DNA of 64,000 bases from Prevotellaceae bacterium UBA4332 (lineage in GTDB: Bacteria > Bacteroidota > Bacteroidia > Bacteroidales > Bacteroidaceae). Where the stretch lies: positions 1 to 64,000 of the forward strand of contig DGTQ01000017.1 of NCBI GenBank assembly GCA_002394365.1. The letters run 5' to 3'. Made by a program: the position numbers and the translations under genes. The notes under the pieces were generated by a model. That model did no database searches. It was not told where the DNA came from and saw only the letters and a list, made by a program, of their open reading frames with translations. How positions within the stretch are numbered: the stretch's first letter is position 1; each line of letters starts with the position of its first letter. Positions 19,103 to 27,597 of the stretch are shown here, in pieces.

Positions 19103-22100
19103 TTACTCCTCTCGCTGACCCGCAGCGTTAAACTGCTTGCCGTCCTTGATGATAACCAGTTTACCGTTCACAAAGACCTTCTTGCCCGAGTTCTGGTTAA
19201 GGTTAGCGTTAGCATTAACAGCCTCTATTGCCGTAGCATCGCTGAAGTCTGCATCAAGAGAGTTAGCTGATGCGCCTGGTGTCATGGTGATGCTCTTGAT
19301 GGTCTGGCCGCCAGAGACGAAGTAGATGTAGTAGGTCTTGCCTGCAGTTACATTTGCAGTCATAGTGCCTGCAGAGCATGTTGCCTTTACGAGAGGTGAG
19401 CCTACTGCCGTGCCTATAGCCGAGGTGCGGTTGAGGTCAGAGGCATTGTTAGAGGCAAACTTCACGGTGAGCGTTCCGTTAGAGGTCGGAGTGTACTTGA
19501 TGTGGCGGATGCTTGAAGAAGAAGCACCGTTGCAACGGAAACCGTTCTTGTTTACATAGTCCTTGGTGTATGTGGAGGATGTGTTGCCTACGAGCGTGAG
19601 GCCGTTGTAAGAATATGTATAGTTGCTTCCTGCGAGGGTGACGGTAGAGGTGAACTCGGAGAAGTTCCATGTAGTGGGGTCTTCTACAACTGCCTTGCTC
19701 GCAAAACCGATAGCAAAGAGGTTGATTGAAGCACTCTTTGTCATGGTGTAGGTGCCTGCAGAGAGGGTCTTGGTGAGTGTGCCGTCTGAACCGAGGGTGA
19801 GTGCAGAGCCATTGAGTTTGAACTGCTTGCCTGCTGCTGAGGTTGAACCACCGAAGATGAAGGTTACGTCGGTCTCGGCAGAGAGCGTGAAGGTTATCTT
19901 GGTGGCTGACTCCATCTTGACGGCAGTCTTATAGGTTACGCCACCGTAGGTTACGCTGCCCTTAGAGGTAGAGTAATTACCAGAAACTGTTACATAGCTT
20001 ACGGAAGGCTTAGAGCCCGTGAAGGAGCAGACCTCACTACTAACATTAACGGGAACTTCTACTACTGGCTCCTCGACTACTGGCTCCTTAACTGTAACTG
20101 ACTTAGAGGCTACTGAAGAGTTCTCCTTGCCTGATACCACAGCGAGTGCCTTGATGGTGCAGCTCTTTGTGATAGTGAGTGCAGAGCTGTACTTGGAACT
20201 GTTAGTGGTAGGGGTTGAGCCGTCAGTGGTGTAGTAGATGGTTGCGCCACTCTCTGAGGTGATTGTCACCGTATATTGTGTCTGGTCGCTATTAGCAGTA
20301 GCGGTGATAGTAGGAGTAGTAGCGTAAGGTGCGCCTGACACGCTCTTGCTCACTACGCTTGACTTGGTGTCTGTGGTGCCGAGTGTGGCATAGGCATATA
20401 CCGTGCAACCTGCAGCATAGAGGGATGTGCCCTTGGTGTAGTTGCTGCCGTCAGTAGAATAGTAATATGTTGCGCCACTGTCAGAGCCCGAGAGGGTTAC
20501 GGCATAGCCCTTACCTACTGTGTAGGAACCTACGGAGATGGTGGGGGCTGAAGCGGGAGTAACTACAGGCTCCTCTACTGTGGTCTGCTCGCCTGAAGAT
20601 ACTGCAGAATCGGTGATTACGCCGCTCTTGAAGTACATGCTTGATGTAACGCCTACGTAGTATGAACCGCTCTTGTAGTTCTCTACGGCACTCTTGAGGG
20701 CGGTGATAACTGCATAGTTGTCGTCCTCGGAGCTTGAGAACGTGTACTGATATGAGCCATGCTGCAAGCGGCCTGCGCCGTATGCGCCTTTAACGACTGA
20801 AGGCACATTGGATGCTGCATCGGCTGTATATGAATACATCAGCGATGAGTTGGTGTCGAAGTTGTTGTAGGTTGTGCCACCCTGTATGGTCTTGTAAGAA
20901 GATGGTACGGTCTGAGAAGCGCTTGACACTACGTAGCAGTCGAAAGACTGGCTGGCTGTGTTGGTGATGGCTGATGCCTCAGCAACACCAGAAGGATAGC
21001 CAGACTGAACGTAGAGTGACTTAGCACCCGTAATGTAGTTGCCGTAAGCCTTTATCATACCGCCATTCTCGCTCGAGAAGGTGCCGTCACCTGCTGCGTC
21101 AGAACCCTGCATGGATGCCATCATAGGGTACTTGCAGTTGCGGAAGTAGTTGCGGTCAACAAAACAGCTGGAGCCGTAGGTTGCACCGATGCCGTACTTG
21201 GAGTTGCCGTCGAAATAGTTGTTATACACGTGGACGGACATGGTACGGATGCGTGGATGGCGGGAGTCGGAGTGGTCGAACCAGTTGTGGTGGTAGGTGA
21301 TGTAGTTTGGTCCGCTCTCGCTCTTCATGCCGCAGAGGCTGGACTTGCCTGAGTCCCAGAAATGGTTGTAGGAGATGGTGATGTACTGAGAGTTGCCCTT
21401 GAGGTCAACGGTGCCGTCGCCCTTCTTCTGGTCGGCATCTGAGCCTGCCTGACCGTAGAAGAGGTCGAGGTTGTGAACCCAGATGTGGGAGTTGCTGGTG
21501 TCCATAGAGACGCAGTCGTCGAGGCAATCCATGATGGCGAAGTTGCGGAGCTCGAGGTCGGTGGTATTGCGAATGAGGAAACCGAAGCCGTGAACCACTG
21601 CATCATTGCCCACGCCCTCGATGGTGATAGGACAGTCAGCGTATGCCGCAGCACCCTTTATCTGTATGCCCTCGGCACTTGAACTGAACATATCCATGTC
21701 GGCGTATGAGAGAGTGCCGAGAATACGAACACAGAGGGGAGCAGTGGTCCAACCCTTGGAGTATGCCTTTGTCCAGGCGTTGATGATGGTCTGCAGACCT
21801 GTGTATGAAGCTGTCTTGTTGGATGCTGAAGGCACGGTCATGGTGATGGTCTTAGCATTGCTCTTGGTGATGTAGAGAATGTTGGCACCGCTCTTCAGTG
21901 TACCGTCATTCTTATATGCGCCAACGCCCTTTGACCAGTTGAGGTGAGCAAAGCCGCCACGGTCGTGAGCCTTCACGGTGAGGGCACTGGAAACGGTGTT
22001 GGAGGTTTCGGAACCGCTGGAGTTTACCGAAGCCACCTTTATATAGTATGTGCCTGCGCTGATGCCCACTACGTCGGCACGCCCCTTGCTGGAGCCGTAC

Positions 22101-22309
22101 TTGCGCACGAGCTGGTCGTCAATCTTGGTCCAGGAGGACTTGTTGGTAGAGTAATACACGTTGTAGTAAGCCGAACCGTCGGTGGAGAACTCCACGTATG
22201 CTGATTCGAACCACCCGCCAGAGGCTGTGATAGACACAGATGCGCTGGCAACTGTTGCGACGAGCGTCAAGAGCGCAACGAGCACTCCAGACATGATACC
22301 TTTTCTCAT
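19103..22309 (-). CDS. Multidomain PL1 pectate lyase (1068 aa)
   Basis: Signal peptide about 1-23, an FN3-like domain with the same GGWFESAYVEF start as the 1379-aa paralogue, then a PL1 domain (about 115-500) with HIWVHNLDLFYG and the RHPRIR arginine motif (about 351). Two chitobiase/hexosaminidase-C-like modules (ATYYYSTDGSNYTKG about 600; ATIYYTTDGSTPTTNSSKY about 690) are followed by two beta-sandwich, probably carbohydrate-binding, domains. The tail (GKKVFVNGKLVIIKDGKQF, then NAAGQREE) differs from that of the neighbours but is a kind seen at the end of Prevotella secreted proteins. It has its own promoter and a leader of about 250 nt. Extracellular pectate cleavage is the expected role. 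Confidence 0.9.
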   Translation of the reverse strand: MRKGIMSGVLVALLTLVATVASASVSITASGGWFESAYVEFSTDGSAYYNVYYSTNKSSWTKIDDQLVRKYGSSKGRADVVGISAGTYYIKVASVNSSGSETSNTVSSALTVKAHDRGGFAHLNWSKGVGAYKNDGTLKSGANILYITKSNAKTITMTVPSASNKTASYTGLQTIINAWTKAYSKGWTTAPLCVRILGTLSYADMDMFSSSAEGIQIKGAAAYADCPITIEGVGNDAVVHGFGFLIRNTTDLELRNFAIMDCLDDCVSMDTSNSHIWVHNLDLFYGQAGSDADQKKGDGTVDLKGNSQYITISYNHFWDSGKSSLCGMKSESGPNYITYHHNWFDHSDSRHPRIRTMSVHVYNNYFDGNSKYGIGATYGSSCFVDRNYFRNCKYPMMASMQGSDAAGDGTFSSENGGMIKAYGNYITGAKSLYVQSGYPSGVAEASAITNTASQSFDCYVVSSASQTVPSSYKTIQGGTTYNNFDTNSSLMYSYTADAASNVPSVVKGAYGAGRLQHGSYQYTFSSSEDDNYAVITALKSAVENYKSGSYYVGVTSSMYFKSGVITDSAVSSGEQTTVEEPVVTPASAPTISVGSYTVGKGYAVTLSGSDSGATYYYSTDGSNYTKGTSLYAAGCTVYAYATLGTTDTKSSVVSKSVSGAPYATTPTITATANSDQTQYTVTITSESGATIYYTTDGSTPTTNSSKYSSALTITKSCTIKALAVVSGKENSSVASKSVTVKEPVVEEPVVEVPVNVSSEVCSFTGSKPSVSYVTVSGNYSTSKGSVTYGGVTYKTAVKMESATKITFTLSAETDVTFIFGGSTSAAGKQFKLNGSALTLGSDGTLTKTLSAGTYTMTKSASINLFAIGFASKAVVEDPTTWNFSEFTSTVTLAGSNYTYSYNGLTLVGNTSSTYTKDYVNKNGFRCNGASSSSIRHIKYTPTSNGTLTVKFASNNASDLNRTSAIGTAVGSPLVKATCSAGTMTANVTAGKTYYIYFVSGGQTIKSITMTPGASANSLDADFSDATAIEAVNANANLNQNSGKKVFVNGKLVIIKDGKQFNAAGQREE

Positions 22310-22568
22310 AATAAAGTCTTCTTTTGTAGTTAGTTAGTAAATATAAGATTTTTTAGTAGTAGTCATCTTTCTCGCTCCTTACGATGCTCAGGGGCACAGA
22401 GCGGAACTTTCGATTGTAAAATATAGCAGTGTTTTCCAGTCATCTACCCCGAAAGTAGATTGTCTAAGTTAGTAGATAATTAATAGCTTGGTTTAGTTAA
22501 TTAGTCTGGTTGTTAGTCTCGGTTATATTTCGACTGTGCTCGCGCACAATTTCATCAAAAATACGGTA

Positions 22569-22600
22569 CAAAGTTACATAAAATAAACAAAATCTCCAAA
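22569..22600 (-). promoter_or_regulatory. Promoter of the 1068-aa lyase gene, long leader
   Basis: On the minus strand TTTG (22597-22600), 20 nt, TAACTTTG (22569-22576). The leader to 22309 is about 250 nt and includes near-palindrome CTGTGC-TCGC-GCACAA (plus-strand reading, near 22535-22550) and a CTACTAACTTAGACAATCTAC stretch that recurs near 36 kb. Confidence 0.7.
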
Positions 22601-23394
22601 CATACGTCAAGAAAAAAGCGTGTTATCGCACACAATTAACTAATTTTTAACGTTTGTTCAAGAAAAAACGAACAAAAAACTTTATTCTTAACTCTTTATA
22701 CTTTATACTTTTTGGGGGTCACCAGTAAAACCCTGTGTTGATTTTTGAACCACTGATTTCTTGGATTAATTCGGATTTCTATTTCTCGCCAAGCCGAGAT
22801 GATGAGGGTTGCACCCTTGAGGCTTTTTCGATTATTCTCTTTTGCGCAAGCAAGCTTGCCCTAAACGAATATCTTCAAACCCTCGCCGACTATCGCCTGC
22901 TCATCATCTCTACGACCTCCGAGCTCTGCTCGCCTGAGCACCTACGGAGCGCAAGAAAGAGCCAAGACGCTCCTTCGGAGCTTACGCAAAGTGACCATGC
23001 GGTACAACGACTTTTTATATCAAGCGTCAGCCCTTAGCGTATCAGTCGCAGACTGCGCCTTTCTTGCGCTCCGTAGGTGCTCAGGCGTTTCTGCTCCCCG
23101 ATAACGGGGAGACCGAGAGGGGTGTAAAGACTATTGACAAGCTCGGAGGTCCCTTCGCGTAACTAAGAATAACTGGTGCAAACAGTAGGGATGTAGGTTT
23201 GACATTAGCTGAAAGCTTGCTTTCAGGCGAATGGATGAAGCTACAGACCGTTGCTCTCGAAGAGAGTTGTTCTTAGTGTCTTTGCGAGAAAAAAATGTAA
23301 GACACAGGAATTTGCAGGTGAGCCCTTTTTTTTGTAACTTTGCCTCTTGAGAGTCAAGTTACTTTCACTCGGCATAAAAAATAAATAAATTTAT
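22601..23394. other. Repeat-rich intergenic region
   Basis: No gene seen. It contains a CTTTATA tandem stretch (about 22693-22712), an ACCACTGATTTCTTGGATTAATTCGG segment (from 22749) related to the ACCACGGATTATTCGG family, the third copy of the structured repeat (22782-23010, minus sense), two GCGCTCCGTAGGTGCTCAGG copies (22931-22952 inverted; 23066-23087) and the CCCCGATAACGGGG palindrome element (23089-23140). Confidence 0.6.
22782..23010 (-). repeat. Structured dispersed repeat, divergent copy
   Basis: In minus sense this reads GCATGGTC, TTTGCGTAAGCTCC, GGAGCGTCTTGGCTCTT, then an embedded GCGCTCCGTAGG repeat, CGTAGAGATGATGAG, a variable interior, and CTCATCATCTCGGCTTGG with CGAGAAA. The closing stem GAGATGATGAG (22796-22806) / CTCATCATCTC (22900-22910) is a perfect 11-bp inverted repeat. 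The copies near 36.9 and 57.85 kb have GAGATGAA / TTCATCTC at the same place. The interior differs. Confidence 0.6.
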
Positions 23395-23425
23395 TTTGTT
23401 CTGCGCTCGTTTATTCGTAACTTTG
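23395..23425 (+). promoter_or_regulatory. Consensus promoter, leaderless arrangement
   Basis: TTTG (23395-23398), exactly 19 nt, TAACTTTG (23418-23425), then six nucleotides to ATG at 23432. The mRNA should start at or next to the start codon. Confidence 0.75.
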
Positions 23426-23431
23426 CACTCC

Positions 23432-23752
23432 ATGAAGGTCATACACATATCACACCTCCCGCTGATGAAAAACTACTATGCCATAAACCTCTTCGGCATA
23501 GTATTCTCTCGTGAGCCCCTCTCCGAGGAGGAGAAACGCCACGAATACATCCACACCCTGCAACAAAGGGAGATGTTCTTCATATTCTTTTATATATGGT
23601 ACGCGATAGAATGGCTCGTGAAACTTGCAAAATACCGCAATCGCTATCTTGCCTACCGCAACCTGTCATTTGAAAAAGAGGCATACCGCCACCAGACGGA
23701 TGCCTCATATCCCAAGTTACGCAAACACTTTGCGTGGAAGAACTATCTATAA
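23432..23752 (+). CDS. Small HEXXH protein, putative membrane metalloprotease-like
   Basis: 106 aa, start chosen at the ATG six nucleotides after a consensus promoter (an upstream in-frame ATG lies inside the promoter). HEYIH (about 38-42) matches the zinc motif HEXXH, and FEKEAY about 45 residues later could supply a third ligand. One hydrophobic segment (MFFIFFYIWYAIEWLVKL, about 48-65) lies between them. This is a small conserved family of Bacteroidota that I recall only as hypothetical proteins; peptidase activity is unproven. It is isolated, with repeats on both sides. The coding call is good, the function weak. Confidence 0.75.
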   Translation: MKVIHISHLPLMKNYYAINLFGIVFSREPLSEEEKRHEYIHTLQQREMFFIFFYIWYAIEWLVKLAKYRNRYLAYRNLSFEKEAYRHQTDASYPKLRKHFAWKNYL

Positions 23753-23962
23753 CCTCTTTTTAGGTCTTCAGGTATCAGGTCGCTGCGCTCTCAGGTTTTA
23801 AGGAGGAGTTAGAAGAAGTCAGAAGGAGTTAAAGGGAGTTAGAAGACATTACAATTAGCAGGCAGAAAGTCAAAGCCATGTGTCCTCTATCTCCCTCTAT
23901 CTACTTCTAACTCCTTAATCCTTATAACACCTTATAACCTCAAACCTTACAACCTCACAACC

Positions 23963-25237
23963 TTACAACCCCATAGCCTGCTCAAGGTCGGCTATGATGT
24001 CGTCAACATTCTCTATGCCAACGGAGAGGCGAATAAGGTCGGGAGCCACGCCTGCCTCACGCAACTGCTCGTCGGAGAGCTGACGGTGGGTGTGGCTGGC
24101 AGGATGAAGCACGCAGGTGCGGGCATCGGCAACATGGGTAACGATGCTGATGAACTCCAGGTTATCCATAAACCTGATAGCATCCTCGCGAGTGCCCTTC
24201 AGTCCGAATGCTATAACACCGCATGAACCATTTGGCAGATACTTCTGCGCCAAGGCGTGATACTTGTTTGATGGCAGACCGCAATAGTTAACCCAAGCCA
24301 CCTTAGGATTCTTCTCCAGCCATTCAGCCACTGCCTGGGCATTGGCGCAGTGCTGCTTCATGCGCAGGGCAAGTGTCTCCAGTCCAAGATTGAGCAGGAA
24401 GGAATTCTGCGGGGCTGGTATGCTGCCGAGGTCGCGCATCAACTGTGCCACAAGTTTTGTAGTGTAACCCAGTTTGCCAAATGCCTTGGTGTATGTCAGT
24501 CCGTGGTAAGACTCGTCGGGCGTAGTAAGACCAGGGAACTTCTCGCTGTTCTTGTCCCAGTCGAAATTTCCCGAGTCAACTATGCAACCGCCAACCTGAG
24601 TAGCATGACCATCCATGTATTTTGTCGTTGAATGTGTTACGATGTCGCACCCCCACTCAAAGGGACGGCAGTTGATAGGCGTAGCGAAGGTATTATCAAC
24701 AATCAGCGGCACACCATGCTTATGAGCCATCTTGGCAAAGCGCTCTATGTCGAAGACGTTGCCACCAGGGTTAGATATCGTCTCGCCAAAGAAACACTTG
24801 GTGTTCTCCTTGAAACAAGCCTCTATCTTTTCGTCGTCCCATTCTGGGTCAACGAATGTACACTCTATGCCGAGTTTCTTCATCGTCACACCAAAAAGGT
24901 TGTACGTGCCGCCATAGATGGTGTTGGAGGTGATGAAATGGTCGCCTGCCTGACAGATGTTGAACACAGCATAGAAGTTTGCTGCCTGCCCCGAACTGGT
25001 GAGCATAGCCCCCACTCCACCCTCAAGCGCGCAGATTTTCTTGGCTACGGCATCGTTAGTGGGGTTAGCGAGACGGGTGTAGAAATAGCCCTCATCCTTG
25101 AGGTCGAACAGACGTGCCATCTGCTCGGATGTGTCATATTTGAAAGTTGTCGACTGATAAATGGGCAACTGCTGTGGTTGGCCTTTGGTTGGCTTATAGC
25201 CACCATGTATGCAAATAGTCTCTAAGTTCTTTTTCAT
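23963..25237 (-). CDS. metY: O-acetylhomoserine sulfhydrylase
   Basis: PLP enzyme of the Cys/Met metabolism family. It converts O-acetylhomoserine and sulfide to homocysteine (methionine by direct sulfhydrylation). The 424 residues match the usual length. Visible motifs: ICIHGGYKP at the N-terminus, YTRLANPTNDAVAKKICALEGG (about 53-74), SSGQAANFYAVF, the cofactor region DNTFATPINCRPFEWGCDIVTHS followed by TTKYMDGH with the Schiff-base lysine, and C-terminal LIRLSVGIENVDDIIADLEQAM. It lies downstream of glnN on the same strand, separated by 83 bp filled with 7-bp repeats. Together with hom it covers part of methionine synthesis. Confidence 0.95.
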   Translation of the reverse strand: MKKNLETICIHGGYKPTKGQPQQLPIYQSTTFKYDTSEQMARLFDLKDEGYFYTRLANPTNDAVAKKICALEGGVGAMLTSSGQAANFYAVFNICQAGDHFITSNTIYGGTYNLFGVTMKKLGIECTFVDPEWDDEKIEACFKENTKCFFGETISNPGGNVFDIERFAKMAHKHGVPLIVDNTFATPINCRPFEWGCDIVTHSTTKYMDGHATQVGGCIVDSGNFDWDKNSEKFPGLTTPDESYHGLTYTKAFGKLGYTTKLVAQLMRDLGSIPAPQNSFLLNLGLETLALRMKQHCANAQAVAEWLEKNPKVAWVNYCGLPSNKYHALAQKYLPNGSCGVIAFGLKGTREDAIRFMDNLEFISIVTHVADARTCVLHPASHTHRQLSDEQLREAGVAPDLIRLSVGIENVDDIIADLEQAMGL

Positions 25238-25258
25238 TTATTTATTCTTTTCCCTCTA

Positions 25259-25307
25259 CTTTATACCTTATACTTTATACCTTATACCTTATACTTTATA
25301 CTTTATA
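25259..25307. repeat. Seven 7-bp tandem units (CTTTATA/CCTTATA)
   Basis: Seven exact-length units of CTTTATA or CCTTATA lie between the stop of glnN and the start of metY, about 22 bp before the metY start codon on the minus strand. Copy number could vary by slippage. Confidence 0.8.
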
Positions 25308-25320
25308 AAATAAAACCGCC

Positions 25321-27507
25321 CTACCTCATGAACAGCATCTCGCGATACTTAGGCAGAGTCCATACCTCGTCGTCCACCTTTGCCTCGAGCTTGTCTATGT
25401 GGTAACGTATCTCCTCCATCAGTGGCTCTACGGTGTCGTGGTAGGCTATAGCCTTCTCGCGCTGCGACTCTATCTTGTTTGCCACCTTGCGTGCCTCGGT
25501 GAGGGCTGAGCAGCCTTCCTCTATATGGCGTACCCTGTCGCCAATCTCAGATATCAAGGCGAGGTTAGAAGCACACAGCGTCTTAAACTCCTCTGCGGAG
25601 AGGATAGACTTCATGGCTGCCACGTTCTCGGCGAGCTTCGTCTGGTAAGCCACTACCTGCGGAATGATGTGGTTGATGGAGAGGTCGCCGAAGATGCGCG
25701 CCTCTATCTGCACCTTCTTGGTGTAGGTTTCCCATTTTATCTCGTTGCGTGCCTCAAGCTCCTTGCGCGTCATGACATGGAGAGATTCAAACATCTGGAT
25801 GCTGGACTCGTCGAGGTAGCGGTCGAAGATAAGCGGACAAGAGGTCTCCACGTCCAGTCCACGTCTTGCTGCCTCTTCCTTCCACTCGTCGCTGTAGCCA
25901 TTGCCGTCGAAGCGTATGTCCTTACAGGTCTTGATGTCCTCACGCAGTGTGGCTATGATGGCTGCCGTAGTGTCCTTGCCCTCAGCTATACGGGCATCAA
26001 CACGCTTCTTGAAACTTACCAGAGCCTCAGCAACAGAAGAATTGAGGGCTATCATGGCGCTGGCGCAGTTAGCCTCACTGCCTGGTGCACGGAACTCGAA
26101 GCGGTTACCCGTAAAGGCGAATGGCGACGTACGGTTGCGGTCGGTATTGTCAATAAGCAGTTCGGGAATAGAAGGTATGTCGAGTTTCAAGCCTGCCTTA
26201 CCCTTGATGGCAATAGTGTCGTCGGTTGAGTTCTCCAGATGGTCGAGCACCTCGGTGAGCTGACGACCGAGGAAGGAGCTTACGATGACTGGCGGTGCCT
26301 CGTGACCGCCAAGGCGGTGGGCATTGCTGGCAGACATGATGCTTGCCTTCAGCAAGCCGTTGTGCTTATAGACACCCATCAATGTCTCGACCACGAAGGT
26401 GACGAAGCGCAGGTTGCTCAGTTCATCCTTTCCTGGACCATGAAGCAGGATGCCCGTATCTGTGGCAAGCGACCAGTTGTTGTGCTTACCACTGCCGTTT
26501 ACGCCGTCAAAGGGCTTCTCATGCAACAGGCAACGGAAACCGTGCTTGCGAGCCACCTTCTTCATGAGCGACATGATGAGCATGTTGTGGTCTATGGCAA
26601 GATTCATCTCTTCATAGATAGGAGCAAGCTCAAACTGGTTTGGTGCCACCTCGTTGTGGCGCGTCTTGCAGGGTATGCCCAGTTCAAGCGCCTGTATCTC
26701 AAGGTCTTTCATGAAGGCAGCGACACGCTCTGGTATAGCACCAAAATAGTGGTCGTCCATCTGCTGGTCCTTGGCTGACGAGTGTCCCATGAGCGTTCTG
26801 CCTGTCAAGAGCAGGTCGGGGCGGGCTGAATACAAGCCTTCGTCAATGAGGAAGTACTCCTGCTCCCACCCGAGGTTGGAGATAACCTTCTTCACCTCAG
26901 GGTTAAAGTAATGAACCACTGCCGTTGCGGCCTCGTTGACAGCACGAAGCGACTTTAGCAGTGGGGTTTTATAGTCGAGTGCCTCACCTGTGTAAGAGAT
27001 GAACACCGTAGGTATCATCAGCGTGTCGCCAATGACGAAGACAGGGCTTGTAGGATCCCACGCCGAGTAGCCGCGAGCCTCAAAGGTGGAGCGTATGCCA
27101 CCAGAAGGGAAGCTGGAAGCGTCTGGCTCCTGCTGAACGAGAGACTTGCCAGAGAATTTCTCTACCATGCCGCCCTTGCCGTCGTGCTCTACGAAGGCAT
27201 CGTGCTTCTCTGCTGTAGTGTCGGTGAGGGGTTGAAACCAGTGGGTACAGTGAGTGACACCCAGCTCCATAGCCCACTTCTTCATTGCCTCGGCAACGAT
27301 GTCAGCGGTTTCACGGTCGAGCGGCACGCCATTGTCTATCACGTCCATCATCTTTTCATACGTCTCCCTTGGCAGATATTTCTGCATCTTCGCCTTGTTA
27401 AACACGTATTTGGCGAAAAACTCTGAAGGGCGCTCTTTTGGTGAAGGCACTTCCAAAGCATGCTTGCGGAAAGCCTCTTTCACCATCTGAAATCTCAATC
27501 TTGCCAC
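25321..27507 (-). CDS. glnN: Glutamine synthetase type III
   Basis: ATP-dependent synthesis of glutamine from glutamate and ammonia in the cytoplasm. At 728 aa it has the size of type III enzymes (about 700-730, against about 450 for type I). Marks of the class: EFFAKYVFNKAKMQKYLP (N-terminal), WFQPLT (about 91), EKHDAFV, GGIRSTFEARGYSAWDP (about 135-151), NLGWEQEYFLID, KTRHNEVAPNQFELAP (about 270-285) and NGSGKHNNWSLATDTG (about 340-355). The C-terminal helical domain is present. A -7 box TACCTTTG lies about 45 bp upstream. It is the main ammonium-assimilation enzyme in many Bacteroidota. Very confident. Confidence 0.97.
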   Translation of the reverse strand: MARLRFQMVKEAFRKHALEVPSPKERPSEFFAKYVFNKAKMQKYLPRETYEKMMDVIDNGVPLDRETADIVAEAMKKWAMELGVTHCTHWFQPLTDTTAEKHDAFVEHDGKGGMVEKFSGKSLVQQEPDASSFPSGGIRSTFEARGYSAWDPTSPVFVIGDTLMIPTVFISYTGEALDYKTPLLKSLRAVNEAATAVVHYFNPEVKKVISNLGWEQEYFLIDEGLYSARPDLLLTGRTLMGHSSAKDQQMDDHYFGAIPERVAAFMKDLEIQALELGIPCKTRHNEVAPNQFELAPIYEEMNLAIDHNMLIMSLMKKVARKHGFRCLLHEKPFDGVNGSGKHNNWSLATDTGILLHGPGKDELSNLRFVTFVVETLMGVYKHNGLLKASIMSASNAHRLGGHEAPPVIVSSFLGRQLTEVLDHLENSTDDTIAIKGKAGLKLDIPSIPELLIDNTDRNRTSPFAFTGNRFEFRAPGSEANCASAMIALNSSVAEALVSFKKRVDARIAEGKDTTAAIIATLREDIKTCKDIRFDGNGYSDEWKEEAARRGLDVETSCPLIFDRYLDESSIQMFESLHVMTRKELEARNEIKWETYTKKVQIEARIFGDLSINHIIPQVVAYQTKLAENVAAMKSILSAEEFKTLCASNLALISEIGDRVRHIEEGCSALTEARKVANKIESQREKAIAYHDTVEPLMEEIRYHIDKLEAKVDDEVWTLPKYREMLFMR

Positions 27508-27550
27508 TGTCTTATAATGTATTAAAAGTTAAAAATCATGATTTTGTCTG

Positions 27551-27558
27551 CAAAGGTA
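27551..27558 (-). promoter_or_regulatory. -7 box for glnN
   Basis: TACCTTTG on the minus strand, about 45 bp before the glnN start. A -33 TTG at the right distance is not evident. Confidence 0.45.
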
Positions 27559-27597
27559 AGAAAAAAAGTTGATATTTCGGTAAGGCTCGCGGAAAAA

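Noticed and set aside
25525..26229. Long plus-strand open frame (234 aa) opposite glnN
   Set aside because: It is a shadow of the highly conserved glutamine synthetase frame, with no promoter, no family features and atypical composition. The same holds for the antisense frames at 1591-2277, 7414-8169, 24632-25225, 26239-26778 and 27679-28479.
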